A stretch of 64,000 nucleotides of DNA from Pseudoxanthomonas wuyuanensis (GTDB taxonomy: Bacteria > Pseudomonadota > Gammaproteobacteria > Xanthomonadales > Xanthomonadaceae), in assembly GCF_900215535.1 (NCBI RefSeq), contig NZ_OCND01000002.1, positions 248,001 through 312,000 of the forward strand. Reading direction: 5' to 3'. Below the pieces are notes generated by a model, which searched no databases, was not told the origin of the DNA, and was given only the letters and a program-made list of their open reading frames with translations. The position numbers were made by a program, and so were the translations under genes. Shown here one piece after another: positions 43,837 to 53,506 of the stretch. How positions within the stretch are numbered: position 1 is the first letter of the stretch; every line of letters starts with the position of its first letter.

Positions 43837-45180
43837 TCAGGCTGCCTCGGCAAACGCGAGCCTGGTCAGGTTGTCGGCTTCGCCTTCGGTGCACAGCACG
43901 TCGTCTTCGATGCGGATGCCGCCGTAGGGGCGGAAGGCGTCCACCCGCGCCCAGTCCACGCTGCCGGCGTGGCCGTTCTTTTTCACTTCGTCCAGCAGCA
44001 TGTCGATGAAGTAGATGCCGGGCTCGATGGTGACCACCATGCCGGGCTCCAGCATGCGGGTCATGCGCAGGTAGGGATGGCCGTCCGGGCGCGGGATCCT
44101 GCCGCCGCGATCGTTTTCGGCAAAGCCGGCCACGTCGTGCACCTGCAGGCCGATGGGATGACCCAGGCCGTGCGGGAAGAAGGCGGCGCTGACGCCGGTG
44201 GCCAGCGCGGCTTCCGGCGATACGGTGATGACGCCGAAATCCTTCAGGATGCCCATCAGGCTCAGGTGGGCATCGATGTGCAACTGCCTGTAGTCGACGC
44301 CGGCGCGCACCTGGGCAGTCATGGCGATCTGGGCGGCATCGACCGCGTCGATCATGGCCTGGAACTCGCCGGAGGCATGCTGCGCATAGCTGCGGGTGAT
44401 GTCGCTGGCGTAGCCATGGAAGCTGGCCCCGGCATCGATCAGGAAGCTGCGCACCGGGGTGGGCGCCGTGCGGTGAAATTCGTGGTAGTGCAGCACGGCA
44501 CCATGCTCGTTCAACGCCACGATGTTGTTGTAGGGCAGTTCGCCCAGGTCCTGACCGACCGTGGCGCAATACGCCATGTGGATGGCGAACTCGCTCTTGC
44601 CTTCGCGGAACGCCGCCTCCGCCGCACGATGGCCGCGCACCGCCAGCCGCTGCGCCTGGCGCATCATCGCGATTTCGTACGCGGTCTTGTACGAGCGCTG
44701 GTATTCCAGGTAGTTGATCGTGGGCTCGGGATTGTTGGGGACGTATTCTCCCAGCGCGCTTTGCGGTTCGCCCAGGATGGCGCAGCGGGTCGAAGGTTTG
44801 GGCAGCCACGCCAGCGCTTCATCCGGCTTGCGGATGATGTGGATGTCGAAGTGCTCCACCCACCAGCCGCTGGGCGCGTCCGGCACCACATGCCAGTAAT
44901 CGAAAGGTTGGTGGAAAATGACTTTGGGCCGCTGGCCGGGGCTGTATACCAGCCAGTTGTGCGGCACCCGGGTCAACGGCAGCCAGGCCTTGAACTGCGG
45001 GTTGACCGCATACGGATAGTCGCGGTCGTCGAACACCTGGTAGTGCTGGGTGCCGCTGGGGACGACCAGGTGATCGAAGCCGCCACGCGCCAGCGCTTCG
45101 TCCGCGCGTGCCTTCATGGTGGCCAGATGCCCGGCATACAGGGAGGCGACGTCGACGCCGGGGGGAATGCTTGCGTTCAT
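43837..45180 (-). CDS. pepQ: Xaa-Pro dipeptidase (prolidase)
   Basis: 447 residues, close to the 443 of E. coli PepQ, which it follows along its length: LYAGHLATMKARADEALAR, DYPYAVNPQFKAWLPLTRVP, DYWHVVPDAPS. The M24 dimetal ligands are Asp in FLIDAGASFHGYASDITRSY, His in FFPHGLGHPIGLQVHDVAGF, Glu in VTIEPGIYFID and Glu in GGIRIEDDVL. It cleaves dipeptides ending in proline; the bacterial family also hydrolyses organophosphate esters. The start MNASIPPG at 45180 matches the family. Confidence 0.95.
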   Translation of the reverse strand: MNASIPPGVDVASLYAGHLATMKARADEALARGGFDHLVVPSGTQHYQVFDDRDYPYAVNPQFKAWLPLTRVPHNWLVYSPGQRPKVIFHQPFDYWHVVPDAPSGWWVEHFDIHIIRKPDEALAWLPKPSTRCAILGEPQSALGEYVPNNPEPTINYLEYQRSYKTAYEIAMMRQAQRLAVRGHRAAEAAFREGKSEFAIHMAYCATVGQDLGELPYNNIVALNEHGAVLHYHEFHRTAPTPVRSFLIDAGASFHGYASDITRSYAQHASGEFQAMIDAVDAAQIAMTAQVRAGVDYRQLHIDAHLSLMGILKDFGVITVSPEAALATGVSAAFFPHGLGHPIGLQVHDVAGFAENDRGGRIPRPDGHPYLRMTRMLEPGMVVTIEPGIYFIDMLLDEVKKNGHAGSVDWARVDAFRPYGGIRIEDDVLCTEGEADNLTRLAFAEAA

Positions 45181-45343
45181 GGCGGTGGCTCGTGCGGATG
45201 AACGCCAATTTTGCCGCAATCCGTGTGCCGGCGCAGTGCGCAAGATGGCAGCTAGGCCGGCGCGTCGGTGGTGGGGCGCGGAAGACCGCCTGGCGCTCGC
45301 GTTCCCGGGTCTCGCGCAATGCCTGCCGCGCAGGCAGCGGCGC

Positions 45344-45691
45344 TCAGCGCGTACTGGCGCCCGGTGCGTTGACCCATTCGCGCAACGCCGCCAGCGGCGC
45401 CGGGTCGATGGTCAGGAAGCGCAGTCCCGCGAACGACTGCCCGGGGGTATTGGCCTGCGCCGACCACAGCACATGCGCGCCGACTTCGATGGGAATCTCG
45501 CGGCCGCGGCTGTCGTGGATGTGGAAGCGCAGTTGGTACAGGCCGTCATCGACGACAGGACTGCTGGCGACCAGCAGCATTCCCGATTCGGAAACGTTGC
45601 CGAGCCGGCCGATGATCTGTTCGGTCATCGTGTCCAGCACCGCCACCGGTTCGGGAACGCTGCGGCGGCGCGCGCGGCGGAATTCCTTCAT
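45344..45691 (-). CDS. PilZ domain-containing protein
   Basis: 115 residues comprising one PilZ domain. The c-di-GMP motif is present: arginines in FRRARRRSVPEP (RxxxR) and NVSESGMLL (N-x-S-x-x-G), so ligand binding is likely. The ATG at 45691 overlaps the stop of the preceding DUF1631 gene in an ATGA; the two are coupled. With the EAL protein at 36044 it is the second c-di-GMP component in the window. The 163-base gap to pepQ has no feature. Confidence 0.9.
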   Translation of the reverse strand: MKEFRRARRRSVPEPVAVLDTMTEQIIGRLGNVSESGMLLVASSPVVDDGLYQLRFHIHDSRGREIPIEVGAHVLWSAQANTPGQSFAGLRFLTIDPAPLAALREWVNAPGASTR

Positions 45692-48174
45692 GCTGCGCCT
45701 CCCGTGGGTGCCGCCCCGTTGCTGGCGGTGCCGGTCAGGCTGCGCAGCGCCTTCAGCGTCGCATTCCAGGCGCGGTCGATCAGCCGCCCCTTGTCTTCGG
45801 TGACCACCTGCGCCTGCCCCTGCGCCATCATGTGGGCCACGTAGTCCAGCGAGTGTTCGCCGACGCGCTGGCCCCGCTGGTTGACGAACAGCGCATTGCC
45901 GGTGATCGGGCTGAACCAGGACAGGCGCTGCCGCTGCATGTCGCCCTGCTGGTTGCGGGCGAACTCGAACCAGGTTCCGAACGGCAGCGTGCGCAGGTAG
46001 TCGTAGCATTCCTGTTCGCGCTCGGTGCGCGGGTGCGGCGGTTTTTTCCTGGCCGCCGATTGTTCGCCCACCCGCGCGCGCGCCTTCAGCCGCGCGGTCA
46101 ATTCGGTGCGCGAGGTGGTTTCGTCGTCGCCCTCGGCGCTGGAGAGGCGGCGCGCGATGGCGGCGGCTTCGTCGTCGTGGTAGCCAACCTGGGTAAGCGA
46201 CTTCTCGATGCGGGTGGACAGTTCCGGATCCGGGTTTGCCTGCCCGGCCGAGGTAGTGGCAGCGGCGATCTGCAGGGTGGTCTGCAACTGCTGGTGCCAC
46301 TCGTCGGACTGGTCGCCATTACGCAGCAGGGTCAAGGTCAGCACATCGGCCCAGGCCTGGTTGAGCAACGCCTGCACGAACTTCTGCGGCTTCTGCTCGT
46401 GGTCGCGCAGCGCGGTCTGGATGGTTTCGGCGGCGCGCTGCTTGGCGACTTCCAGGCGGTCCTTGCCGCGTGCGGCCTCGACGTGGCGGCGCTCGGCCAG
46501 CTCGGCCTTGCGGGCCGCTACGCGCAGGTGCTGCTGCACGCTCTGGTTGGCCTGATCGAATACCCCATCATCGCCGTCGTAGCGGGCAACGACATCATTG
46601 ATCACTTCGTGCAGCTTGTGCGCCAACTGCGGATCGACTTCGTCCGGGTCCAGCCAGGTGGCGCCGGATTCGGCTACCGCATTGAGCAGCTCGCGCGCCG
46701 GATGCTGGGCGCGCAGGAAGAATTCGCGGTCGCGCAGCGCCGCCTGCACCACCGGCACCTGCAGTTGCACCAGCAGGTCCGCGGCCGGCGCATCCTGTTG
46801 CACTTCGCGCTCGATCTGGTCGTACAGCAGGCCCAGCAGCTCAAAGGTGTCGGCGTCGGCGCTGGCCAGCGCGGCCTGCGGGCCGTGTTCGCTGCGCACC
46901 TGCTGCAGCAGCGATTGCTGCAGATCCTGCACGCGCCGCCGCGGCTGTCCCGGCTCCTGCGCCTGCGGCGTTTGCTGCAGCGATTTCAATGCGTCCAGTA
47001 CCGCCGGCGTCGACAGCAGTTTGCGTACCGGCGGCGCGGTACCGGTTGCGTCGGCAGCGGTGGAATCGGACGGCCGCACGCCGCCCAGTGTCGAGGCTCC
47101 AGGTTCCCGGGCAACGGCGCTGGCGGCGGGACTGCCCGCCGGCACCGCAGCGCCCGGATGGGTGTCGCCGCCGGCACCGCTGCCGCCGGCGGCATCGCGG
47201 TACATCGACAGCAACTGCTGCAGCGAGGCGAAAGAAGCCACCTCTTCATTGCCGCCCGGGCCGGGGACCGAAGCGCCGGCGTGCGGCTCTGGCGGTGCCT
47301 GGCCGCTGCCGGCACCGGCAGGCATTGCGGCCGATTCGGCCTGCAGCGCCTGCGGCGTCAGTTGATGCCACGACGGCACGGCCTGGCCCTGCCAGCCGGT
47401 CAACGGGCGCGGCCCGCCCGCATTGCCGGGGTGGCGTGCCGGCGCGGCGGCGCTGTCCTGCGCCCGGACCCGCCGGGGCATGAAGATCAGCCCCGGCAGT
47501 ACGCCGGCCTGCGACAGGTACTGGTTCAGCGTTTCGGCCCACTCGTTGTAGTTCAACATCACCTTGTGGTCGAACGTCCGGAACAGCAGCAACTGCGATT
47601 CCAGATCCAGTTCCAGCGTTTCGGCCGCATGCAGGAAGAAGCGGCACAGCGCCTGCGGACCCACCGGCAGCCGCTCGGCGTCGAAGGCGGGGGTTCCTGC
47701 CAGGACGCCGAAGCGCTGGCCCAGCAGCAGCACCGCGGTAGCGGCACGGGCCTCGTGGCGGCGGCCGATGTCGTGCAGCACGATTTCCCGGTCCATCACC
47801 GCATCTTCGACCAGGGTCAGCGTGCGGAACTCCACCGGGGCGTGCGCATCGCTGGGCCTGGCCGGAGGAAGGCGGATGCGCGCAAGTTCGGCTTCCAGGG
47901 CGAACATGAAATGCGGCACCAGTTCGCCGCTGTTGCGCTGGAAGGTACGCAGATTGGCCAGTTGCTCGGCCTGGCGATGGTTGCTGCGCGCCAGTTCGGC
48001 CTGTTTGAACAACTGCTGTTCGAACGCGGGCAGCATCCCGTTCAGCGCGTTGATGATGTCAGGTGAAATATGGGTGAAGAAGTCCTGCAGGATCTTGCGC
48101 ACGCGCGGCGGCAGCGATGCGCTGGCGATGGTGGCCGGAGACGCGGATGGCGATGCGGGTCGCGCGGTGGACAT
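45688..48174 (-). CDS. DUF1631 domain-containing protein
   Basis: 828 residues of DUF1631, a large helical domain of unknown function common in beta- and gammaproteobacteria. Seen: PPRVRKILQDFFTHISPDII, FEQQLFKQAELARSNHRQAE, a Pro/Ala/Gly-rich linker around residues 245-400, then LFELLGLLYDQIEREVQQD-like and WADVLTLTLLRNGDQSDEWHQ segments, and the C-terminal WFEFARNQQGDMQRQRLSWF, SPITGNALFVNQRG. The C-terminal part resembles a PilZ-associated or PilZ-like module. It is coupled to a PilZ gene by a four-base overlap, suggesting a joint c-di-GMP response. The start at 48174 is uncertain; no ribosome site is clear. Confidence 0.88.
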   Translation of the reverse strand: MSTARPASPSASPATIASASLPPRVRKILQDFFTHISPDIINALNGMLPAFEQQLFKQAELARSNHRQAEQLANLRTFQRNSGELVPHFMFALEAELARIRLPPARPSDAHAPVEFRTLTLVEDAVMDREIVLHDIGRRHEARAATAVLLLGQRFGVLAGTPAFDAERLPVGPQALCRFFLHAAETLELDLESQLLLFRTFDHKVMLNYNEWAETLNQYLSQAGVLPGLIFMPRRVRAQDSAAAPARHPGNAGGPRPLTGWQGQAVPSWHQLTPQALQAESAAMPAGAGSGQAPPEPHAGASVPGPGGNEEVASFASLQQLLSMYRDAAGGSGAGGDTHPGAAVPAGSPAASAVAREPGASTLGGVRPSDSTAADATGTAPPVRKLLSTPAVLDALKSLQQTPQAQEPGQPRRRVQDLQQSLLQQVRSEHGPQAALASADADTFELLGLLYDQIEREVQQDAPAADLLVQLQVPVVQAALRDREFFLRAQHPARELLNAVAESGATWLDPDEVDPQLAHKLHEVINDVVARYDGDDGVFDQANQSVQQHLRVAARKAELAERRHVEAARGKDRLEVAKQRAAETIQTALRDHEQKPQKFVQALLNQAWADVLTLTLLRNGDQSDEWHQQLQTTLQIAAATTSAGQANPDPELSTRIEKSLTQVGYHDDEAAAIARRLSSAEGDDETTSRTELTARLKARARVGEQSAARKKPPHPRTEREQECYDYLRTLPFGTWFEFARNQQGDMQRQRLSWFSPITGNALFVNQRGQRVGEHSLDYVAHMMAQGQAQVVTEDKGRLIDRAWNATLKALRSLTGTASNGAAPTGGAA

Positions 48175-48345
48175 CGGTTGCGTGCGAAGCCTTTCCTTGT
48201 ATGGGCGAGGTTTATCATAGCAAGGCCCGTCTGCACAGCATTTCACCGCGTCAGCGGCGGCGGCCCTGCAGCGGGACTGCCGCCGCGATGCCTGTGCGCT
48301 GGCAACATCCCGCACGTCGGCGCAACTGGGGCTTCCGCGTTTGCC

Positions 48346-49500
48346 TCAGGGTTGCAGGAACAACTCCACCACATCGTTGGTGAAGCGGCGGCCCAGTGCG
48401 GTCGGTAGCACCCGTTCGCCGGCCGTTTCCAGCCAGCCGGAGGCGAGGGCGGTCTGCAGGGGCTGTGCGATGGCCGCGCGCGGCAGGCCGGTGGCGGCTT
48501 CGAACGCGCTCAGCGAAAATCCTTCGTGCAGGCGCAGCAGGTTCAACATGTACTCGAACGGGCGGCGTTCCGGCGCGACGCGCTCGTCGCCGCCGTGGGA
48601 TGCCGTGGTGCCGGCCCGGTCCAGGTAGGCGGTGGGATGCTTGACCTTCCAGCGGCGCAGGATCGCCTGTTCGGCGCCCAGCGTGATCTTGCCGTGCGCG
48701 CCGGCGCCGATGCCCAGGTAGTCGCCGAAGCGCCAGTAATTGAGATTGTGCGCGCATTGCCGGCCGGGCCGGGCATAGGCGCTGACCTCGTAATGGCCAA
48801 AGCCGGCATCGGCCAGCAGCGCCTGGCAATGCTCCTGCATGTCCCAGGCATGGTCGTCGTCGGGAATGCCCTGCGGCGGGCGCGCGAAGAAGATCGTGTT
48901 CGGTTCCAGGGTCAGCTGGTAATGCGAGATATGCGCCGGCTGCAGGGCGAAGGCGCGCTCCAGATCGCGTTCGGCCATGGCCAGGGTCTGCCCGGGCAAC
49001 GCATACATCAGATCCAGGTTGAAATTGTCATAGCCGGCATCCTGCGCCAGTTTGACTGCGCGCTCGGCTTCCTGGCTGTCGTGGATGCGGCCGAGTTTCT
49101 TCAGGCTTTGGTCGTCGAAACTCTGGATGCCGAAACTGATGCGGTTGACGCCGGCAGCGCGGTAGCGGTCGAAACGGCCGTGCTCGGCGGTGCCGGGGTT
49201 GGTTTCCAGGGTGATTTCGCAACTGGGGGCGAAGCGCAGGCGGCTGCTGGCGGCCTGCAAGAAACGGTCGATGGCTTCCGGCGGAAACAGGCTGGGCGTG
49301 CCGCCGCCGAAGAAAACGCTGTGCACGGTACGGCCCCAGACCAGCGGCAGGTCCAGGTCCAGGTCGCGAATCAGCGCGTCTATGTAGTCCTCGAACGGCA
49401 GCGCGCCCTTGCCCTGGTGCGAGTTGAAATCGCAGTAGGGGCATTTGCGCACGCACCAGGGCAGGTGGACGTACAGCGACAGTGGCGGGGGCGTCAGCAT
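48346..49500 (-). CDS. hemW: radical SAM family heme chaperone HemW
   Basis: 384 residues. The [4Fe-4S] radical-SAM cysteines are C16, C20 and C23 in HLPWCVRKCPYCDFNSHQ; FFGGGTPSLFPPEAID, ITLETNPGT, FGIQSFDDQSLKKLGRIHD and the HemW-specific HNLNYWRFGDYLGIGAGAHG are present. HemW inserts heme into respiratory proteins and was long misnamed coproporphyrinogen dehydrogenase. The start gives the standard MLTPPPLSLYVHLPWC. It is 9 bases after the ABM gene, in the block rph / VOC / rdgB / ABM / hemW. Confidence 0.96.
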   Translation of the reverse strand: MLTPPPLSLYVHLPWCVRKCPYCDFNSHQGKGALPFEDYIDALIRDLDLDLPLVWGRTVHSVFFGGGTPSLFPPEAIDRFLQAASSRLRFAPSCEITLETNPGTAEHGRFDRYRAAGVNRISFGIQSFDDQSLKKLGRIHDSQEAERAVKLAQDAGYDNFNLDLMYALPGQTLAMAERDLERAFALQPAHISHYQLTLEPNTIFFARPPQGIPDDDHAWDMQEHCQALLADAGFGHYEVSAYARPGRQCAHNLNYWRFGDYLGIGAGAHGKITLGAEQAILRRWKVKHPTAYLDRAGTTASHGGDERVAPERRPFEYMLNLLRLHEGFSLSAFEAATGLPRAAIAQPLQTALASGWLETAGERVLPTALGRRFTNDVVELFLQP

Positions 49501-49509
49501 GGGATGAAG

Positions 49510-49809
49510 TCAGCCGGCTGCGGTGTAGCGGCCGATGCGGCGCTCTTCCAGCGTCAGCGCGTCGCCGAGCGCATCGAGGGCGGCATAGCGCGGCTTTTCC
49601 GCCGCCAGGAACGCGTCGTATGCGGCTTGGCTGTCCCAGCGGTCGATGGTCAGGTAGCGGTCGGGGATCTCACTGCGCAACAATTCGGTGCCGCGGTAGC
49701 CGGGGTGTTCGCGGAACAGCACCACCCACTCGCCGCCGGGGCCGTACAGGGCCTCGAACGCGTCGGCCGCTTCCGGCCGCACCGTGTATTCCCAGATCGC
49801 CGCGAACAT
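49510..49809 (-). CDS. antibiotic biosynthesis monooxygenase (ABM) family protein
   Basis: 99 residues with the ferredoxin-like ABM fold: AAIWEYTVRPEAADAFEALY, GGEWVVLFREHPGYRGTEL, YLTIDRWDSQAAYDAFLA. Family members range from monooxygenases to heme-degrading and unknown proteins; catalytic residues cannot be judged. It lies between rdgB (9-base gap) and hemW (9-base gap), clearly in the same operon. Confidence 0.88.
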   Translation of the reverse strand: MFAAIWEYTVRPEAADAFEALYGPGGEWVVLFREHPGYRGTELLRSEIPDRYLTIDRWDSQAAYDAFLAAEKPRYAALDALGDALTLEERRIGRYTAAG

Positions 49810-49818
49810 GCCGGCAGT

Positions 49819-50415
49819 CTACCGCGCGCCGGCCTGCAGCCGTTGCCGCAGCGCAGCCAGCGCCTTGCCGCGGTGGCTCAGCCGGTTCTTCAGGTCCAGC
49901 GCCATCTCGGCCGCGGACTGCTTGTGCTGCGGGTCGAAGAACACCGGATCGTAGCCGTGGCCGCCATCGCCGCGGCGCGCGTGCAGGATGCGGCCGTGCC
50001 ATTGGCCTTCGACGATCAGCGGTTGCGGGTCGTTGGCGTGATGCAGCAGCACCAGCACGCAATAGAAATGCGCGCCGCGCTGCCCGTCGGGCACATCCTT
50101 CATCGCGTCCAGCAGCTTGTCGATGTTGCGGCTGGCGTTGCCGTGCTCGCCCGCGTAGCGGGCCGAATACAGCCCAGGCGCGCCGTTCAGCGCATCCACG
50201 CAGATGCCCGAGTCGTCGGCCAGCGCCGGCAGGCCGGTCAGCTGGCTGGCGTGGCGCGCCTTGATCAGCGCGTTCTCGACAAAGGTGGTGGCGGTTTCGT
50301 CGGCGTCGGCCACGCCCAGGTCGGACTGGGCGATCAGTTCGATGTCGGCGTCGGCCAGCAGGCCGCGCAGTTCTTCCAGCTTGCCGTGGTTGGAGGAGGC
50401 CAGTACCAGTTTCAT
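49819..50415 (-). CDS. rdgB: RdgB/HAM1 non-canonical purine NTP pyrophosphatase
   Basis: 198 residues. It hydrolyses ITP, dITP and XTP to monophosphates plus PPi, keeping deaminated purines out of nucleic acids. Seen: VLASSNHGKLEELRGLLAD, FVENALIKARHASQLTGLPALADDSGICVDAL, PGLYSARYAG, GYDPVFFDP and the C-terminal LSHRGKAL. Its ATG overlaps the VOC stop (ATGA). The order rph-rdgB-hemW is conserved in many gammaproteobacteria. Confidence 0.96.
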   Translation of the reverse strand: MKLVLASSNHGKLEELRGLLADADIELIAQSDLGVADADETATTFVENALIKARHASQLTGLPALADDSGICVDALNGAPGLYSARYAGEHGNASRNIDKLLDAMKDVPDGQRGAHFYCVLVLLHHANDPQPLIVEGQWHGRILHARRGDGGHGYDPVFFDPQHKQSAAEMALDLKNRLSHRGKALAALRQRLQAGAR

Positions 50416-50810
50416 GCCGGTTCCTTGGGTTGCAGAAGATCCCAGCGGTTGCCGTAGCGGTCCTGGAACACCGCGACCGTGGCATAGCTTTCCTCGCGCG
50501 GGGTTTCCAGGAACGCGATGCCGTTGGCGCGCATGGCGTGGTAATCGCGCCAGAAATCGTCGGTCTGCAGGAAAAAGCCGACCCGCCCGCCGGTCTGGTC
50601 GCCGATGCGGGCGCGCTGGGCCTGGTTGCCGGCCACGGCCAGCAGCAGGCTGGTTTCGCTGCTGCCGCGCGGCGCGACCCGCACCCAGCGCTTGCCGCCG
50701 CCCAGGTCGGTGTCTTCCAGCAGCGCAAAGCCCAGCGCGCCGGTGTAGTGGGCAATGGCGGTGTCGTAGTCGTCGACCACCAGGGTGATCAGGCTGAGGG
50801 TCTGTTTCAT
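50412..50810 (-). CDS. VOC family protein
   Basis: 132 residues of vicinal-oxygen-chelate fold: SLITLVVDDYDTAIAHYTGA, LGFALLEDTDLGGGKRWVRV, GGRVGFFLQTDDFWRDYHAM and FQDRYGNRWDLLQPKE. It is nearer to the PhnB/bleomycin-resistance-like group than to glyoxalase I; metal ligands are not obvious. It is inserted between rph and rdgB, overlaps rdgB by four bases, and is separated from rph by a REP pair. Confidence 0.88.
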   Translation of the reverse strand: MKQTLSLITLVVDDYDTAIAHYTGALGFALLEDTDLGGGKRWVRVAPRGSSETSLLLAVAGNQAQRARIGDQTGGRVGFFLQTDDFWRDYHAMRANGIAFLETPREESYATVAVFQDRYGNRWDLLQPKEPA

Positions 50811-50838
50811 GGCATCAGGGCGGTTGCAGGTTTTTTCT

Positions 50839-50905
50839 GTAGGAGCGACGTCAGCCGCGATGAAGCTTTACTGAGAAGGCCTATCGCGACTGACGTCGCT
50901 CCTAC
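50839..50905. repeat. GTAG-type REP pair (inverted)
   Basis: GTAGGAGCGACGTCAGCCGCGAT at 50839-50861 and ATCGCGACTGACGTCGCTCCTAC at 50883-50905 are inverse units around a 21-base spacer with AAGCTTTA, as in the pair at 29017. It lies between rph and the VOC gene. Confidence 0.85.
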
Positions 50906-50915
50906 GGGAAAGACA

Positions 50916-51656
<741 letters not shown>

Positions 51657-51723
51657 CGAGTAATCCGGAGCAGGAGTGGGGGCAGGCGGGAACCGGCAGT
51701 CTGGGTTCCCGGAGACGCGCTGG

Positions 51724-51881
51724 CAGCCTGTCGGGCTTTGGGGGTCGAGGCGAAGACGATTGCGCGAGGTCAGTTTCTTGACGATCCCCAGGCCAAGAGC
51801 GGGATCTCCTGGTCGGGAATCGGCGGAAACTGGGCCGCGCAGGCGGATTTGCAGCCCGGCCTGCCAAAGTCCGGCAGGCTG
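51724..51881. repeat. long-range inverted repeat in the rph-yicC gap
   Basis: CAGCCTGTCGGGCTTTG (51724-51740) and CAAAGTCCGGCAGGCTG (51865-51881) are inverse with two mismatches and enclose 124 bases. GGGAACCGGCAG/GGGTTCCCGG form another small pair just outside. This may be a decayed mobile element. It leaves only the last 40 bases before yicC for a promoter. Confidence 0.5.
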
Positions 51882-51921
51882 CTAGGTTACCATTCGCGCT
51901 TTGGTACGTTATGGACTTCCC

Positions 51922-52782
51922 ATGATTCGCAGCATGACCGCCTTCGCCGCCGCCGAACGCGTCACCGAGGGCGGCACGCTGGCCTGCGAGTTGCGCGCGG
52001 TCAACCACCGCTTCCTGGAGCTGGGCCTGCGCCTGCCCGAGGAACTGCGCGCGCTGGAGCCGGCGCTGCGCGAACGCATCGCCGCCCGGGTCTCGCGCGG
52101 CAAGCTCGATTTCAGCCTGCGCCTGCGCAGCCCGGAGGGCGAGGGCAGCCTGCAGCTGAACATCGGTACGCTGGCGCAGCTTTCGGAACTGGCGCTGGAC
52201 CTGTCGGGACGCTTCCCCGGCCTGCGTACCGAGCTGACCGACCTGCTGCAGTTCCCGGGCGTTCTGCAGAGCAAGGCGGTGGATCCGGTGGCGCTGCAGG
52301 CCGGGGCGCTGGCGCTGCTGGACACGCTGCTGGACCAGTTCGTCGCCGCGCGCGAGCGCGAAGGCGAGAAGCTGGCGGAGGCGATCCTGGAGCGGGTCGA
52401 TGCGGTCGCCGCGCGCGCGGCCGACGTGCGCGAGCTGATTCCGCTGATCCGCAGCGGGCAGAGGCAGAAACTGGAAGCCCGGCTGGCGGAATTGTCGCAG
52501 CCGGCCGACCCCGGCCGGGTCGAGCAGGAACTGGTGCTGTGGCTGCAAAAGCTCGACGTGGACGAAGAACTGGACCGGCTGGACAGCCACGTCAAGGAGA
52601 TCCGCCGCGTGCTCAAGCAGGCCGAACCGGTCGGCCGGCGGCTGGACTTCCTGCTGCAGGAGTTCAACCGCGAGGCCAACACGCTGGGTTCCAAGTCGGT
52701 CGATACCCGCACCACCAACCTGGCGGTGGAACTGAAGGTGCTGATCGATCAGATCCGCGAACAAGTGCAGAACATCGAGTAA
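51922..52782 (+). CDS. yicC: YicC family endoribonuclease
   Basis: 286 residues, typical YicC: MIRSMTAFAAAERVTEGG at the start, LRAVNHRFLELGLRLPEELR, DLLQFPGVLQ, and a C-terminal half with VDEELDRLDSHVKEIRRVLK, GRRLDFLLQEFNREANTLGS, KSVDTRTTNLAVELKVLIDQ. YicC cleaves RNA including the RyhB sRNA in E. coli. The ATG at 51922 gives the family's exact N-terminus. It is divergent from rph and upstream of gmk, as in most gammaproteobacteria. The 112-base gap to gmk has imperfect GAACGAG inverted repeats. Confidence 0.96.
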   Translation: MIRSMTAFAAAERVTEGGTLACELRAVNHRFLELGLRLPEELRALEPALRERIAARVSRGKLDFSLRLRSPEGEGSLQLNIGTLAQLSELALDLSGRFPGLRTELTDLLQFPGVLQSKAVDPVALQAGALALLDTLLDQFVAAREREGEKLAEAILERVDAVAARAADVRELIPLIRSGQRQKLEARLAELSQPADPGRVEQELVLWLQKLDVDEELDRLDSHVKEIRRVLKQAEPVGRRLDFLLQEFNREANTLGSKSVDTRTTNLAVELKVLIDQIREQVQNIE

Positions 52783-52894
52783 CGAGTGATGAGGAACGAG
52801 CAACCAGTGGGGAAGGTGCGGCGATGAAAACAGATCCGACCGAGGCGGCAATGGCCACTCGTTCCTCGTTCCTTCGCACTCGTTCCTGACGACC

Positions 52895-53506
52895 ATGCGC
52901 GGAACCCTCTATATCGTCGCTGCGCCGTCCGGCGCCGGCAAAAGCAGCATCGTCAATGCGGTGCTGCAGCGCGATCCCGGCATCGCGCTGTCGATTTCGT
53001 TCACCTCGCGTGCGCCGCGCCCTGGCGAACGCCACGCCCAGCACTACCATTTCATCAGCGCCGACGAGTTCAAGGGCATGATCCGTGCCGGCGATTTCTT
53101 CGAGTACGCACAGGTGCATGGCGACTGGAAAGGCACCGCGCGGCAATCGGTGGAACCGCAGCTGTGCGCCGGCAAGGACGTGCTGCTGGAAATCGACTGG
53201 CAGGGCGCGCGCCAGGTGCGCGAAAAGGTGCCCGACGCGGTCAGCGTGTTCATCCTGCCGCCATCGCGCGACGCGCTGGAACAGCGCATGCGGACCCGCG
53301 GGCAGGACAGCGAGGAGACCATCCAGCGCCGGCTGGCCGCCGCGCGCGAGGAAATGTCGCATTACGACGAATTCGACTACGTCATCGTCAACGACGTGTT
53401 CGACAAGGCCGTCGGCGAGATGCATGCCATCTTCATCGCCAGCCGGCTGCGCCGCGAAGCCCAGCAGATCCGTCACGAGCAGTTGCTGCGGACATTGCTG
53501 GCGTAG
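52895..53506 (+). CDS. gmk: guanylate kinase
   Basis: 203 residues; phosphorylates GMP and dGMP with ATP. The P-loop is APSGAGKSSIVNAVL at about residues 9-23; the GMP site has SISFTSRAPRPGERHAQHYHF and EYAQVHGDWKGT, then LLEIDWQGARQVREKVPDAVSVFILPPS. The final helix RLRREAQQIRHEQLLRTLLA is typical. The ATG at 52895 fits the family; no strong ribosome site. Confidence 0.97.
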   Translation: MRGTLYIVAAPSGAGKSSIVNAVLQRDPGIALSISFTSRAPRPGERHAQHYHFISADEFKGMIRAGDFFEYAQVHGDWKGTARQSVEPQLCAGKDVLLEIDWQGARQVREKVPDAVSVFILPPSRDALEQRMRTRGQDSEETIQRRLAAAREEMSHYDEFDYVIVNDVFDKAVGEMHAIFIASRLRREAQQIRHEQLLRTLLA

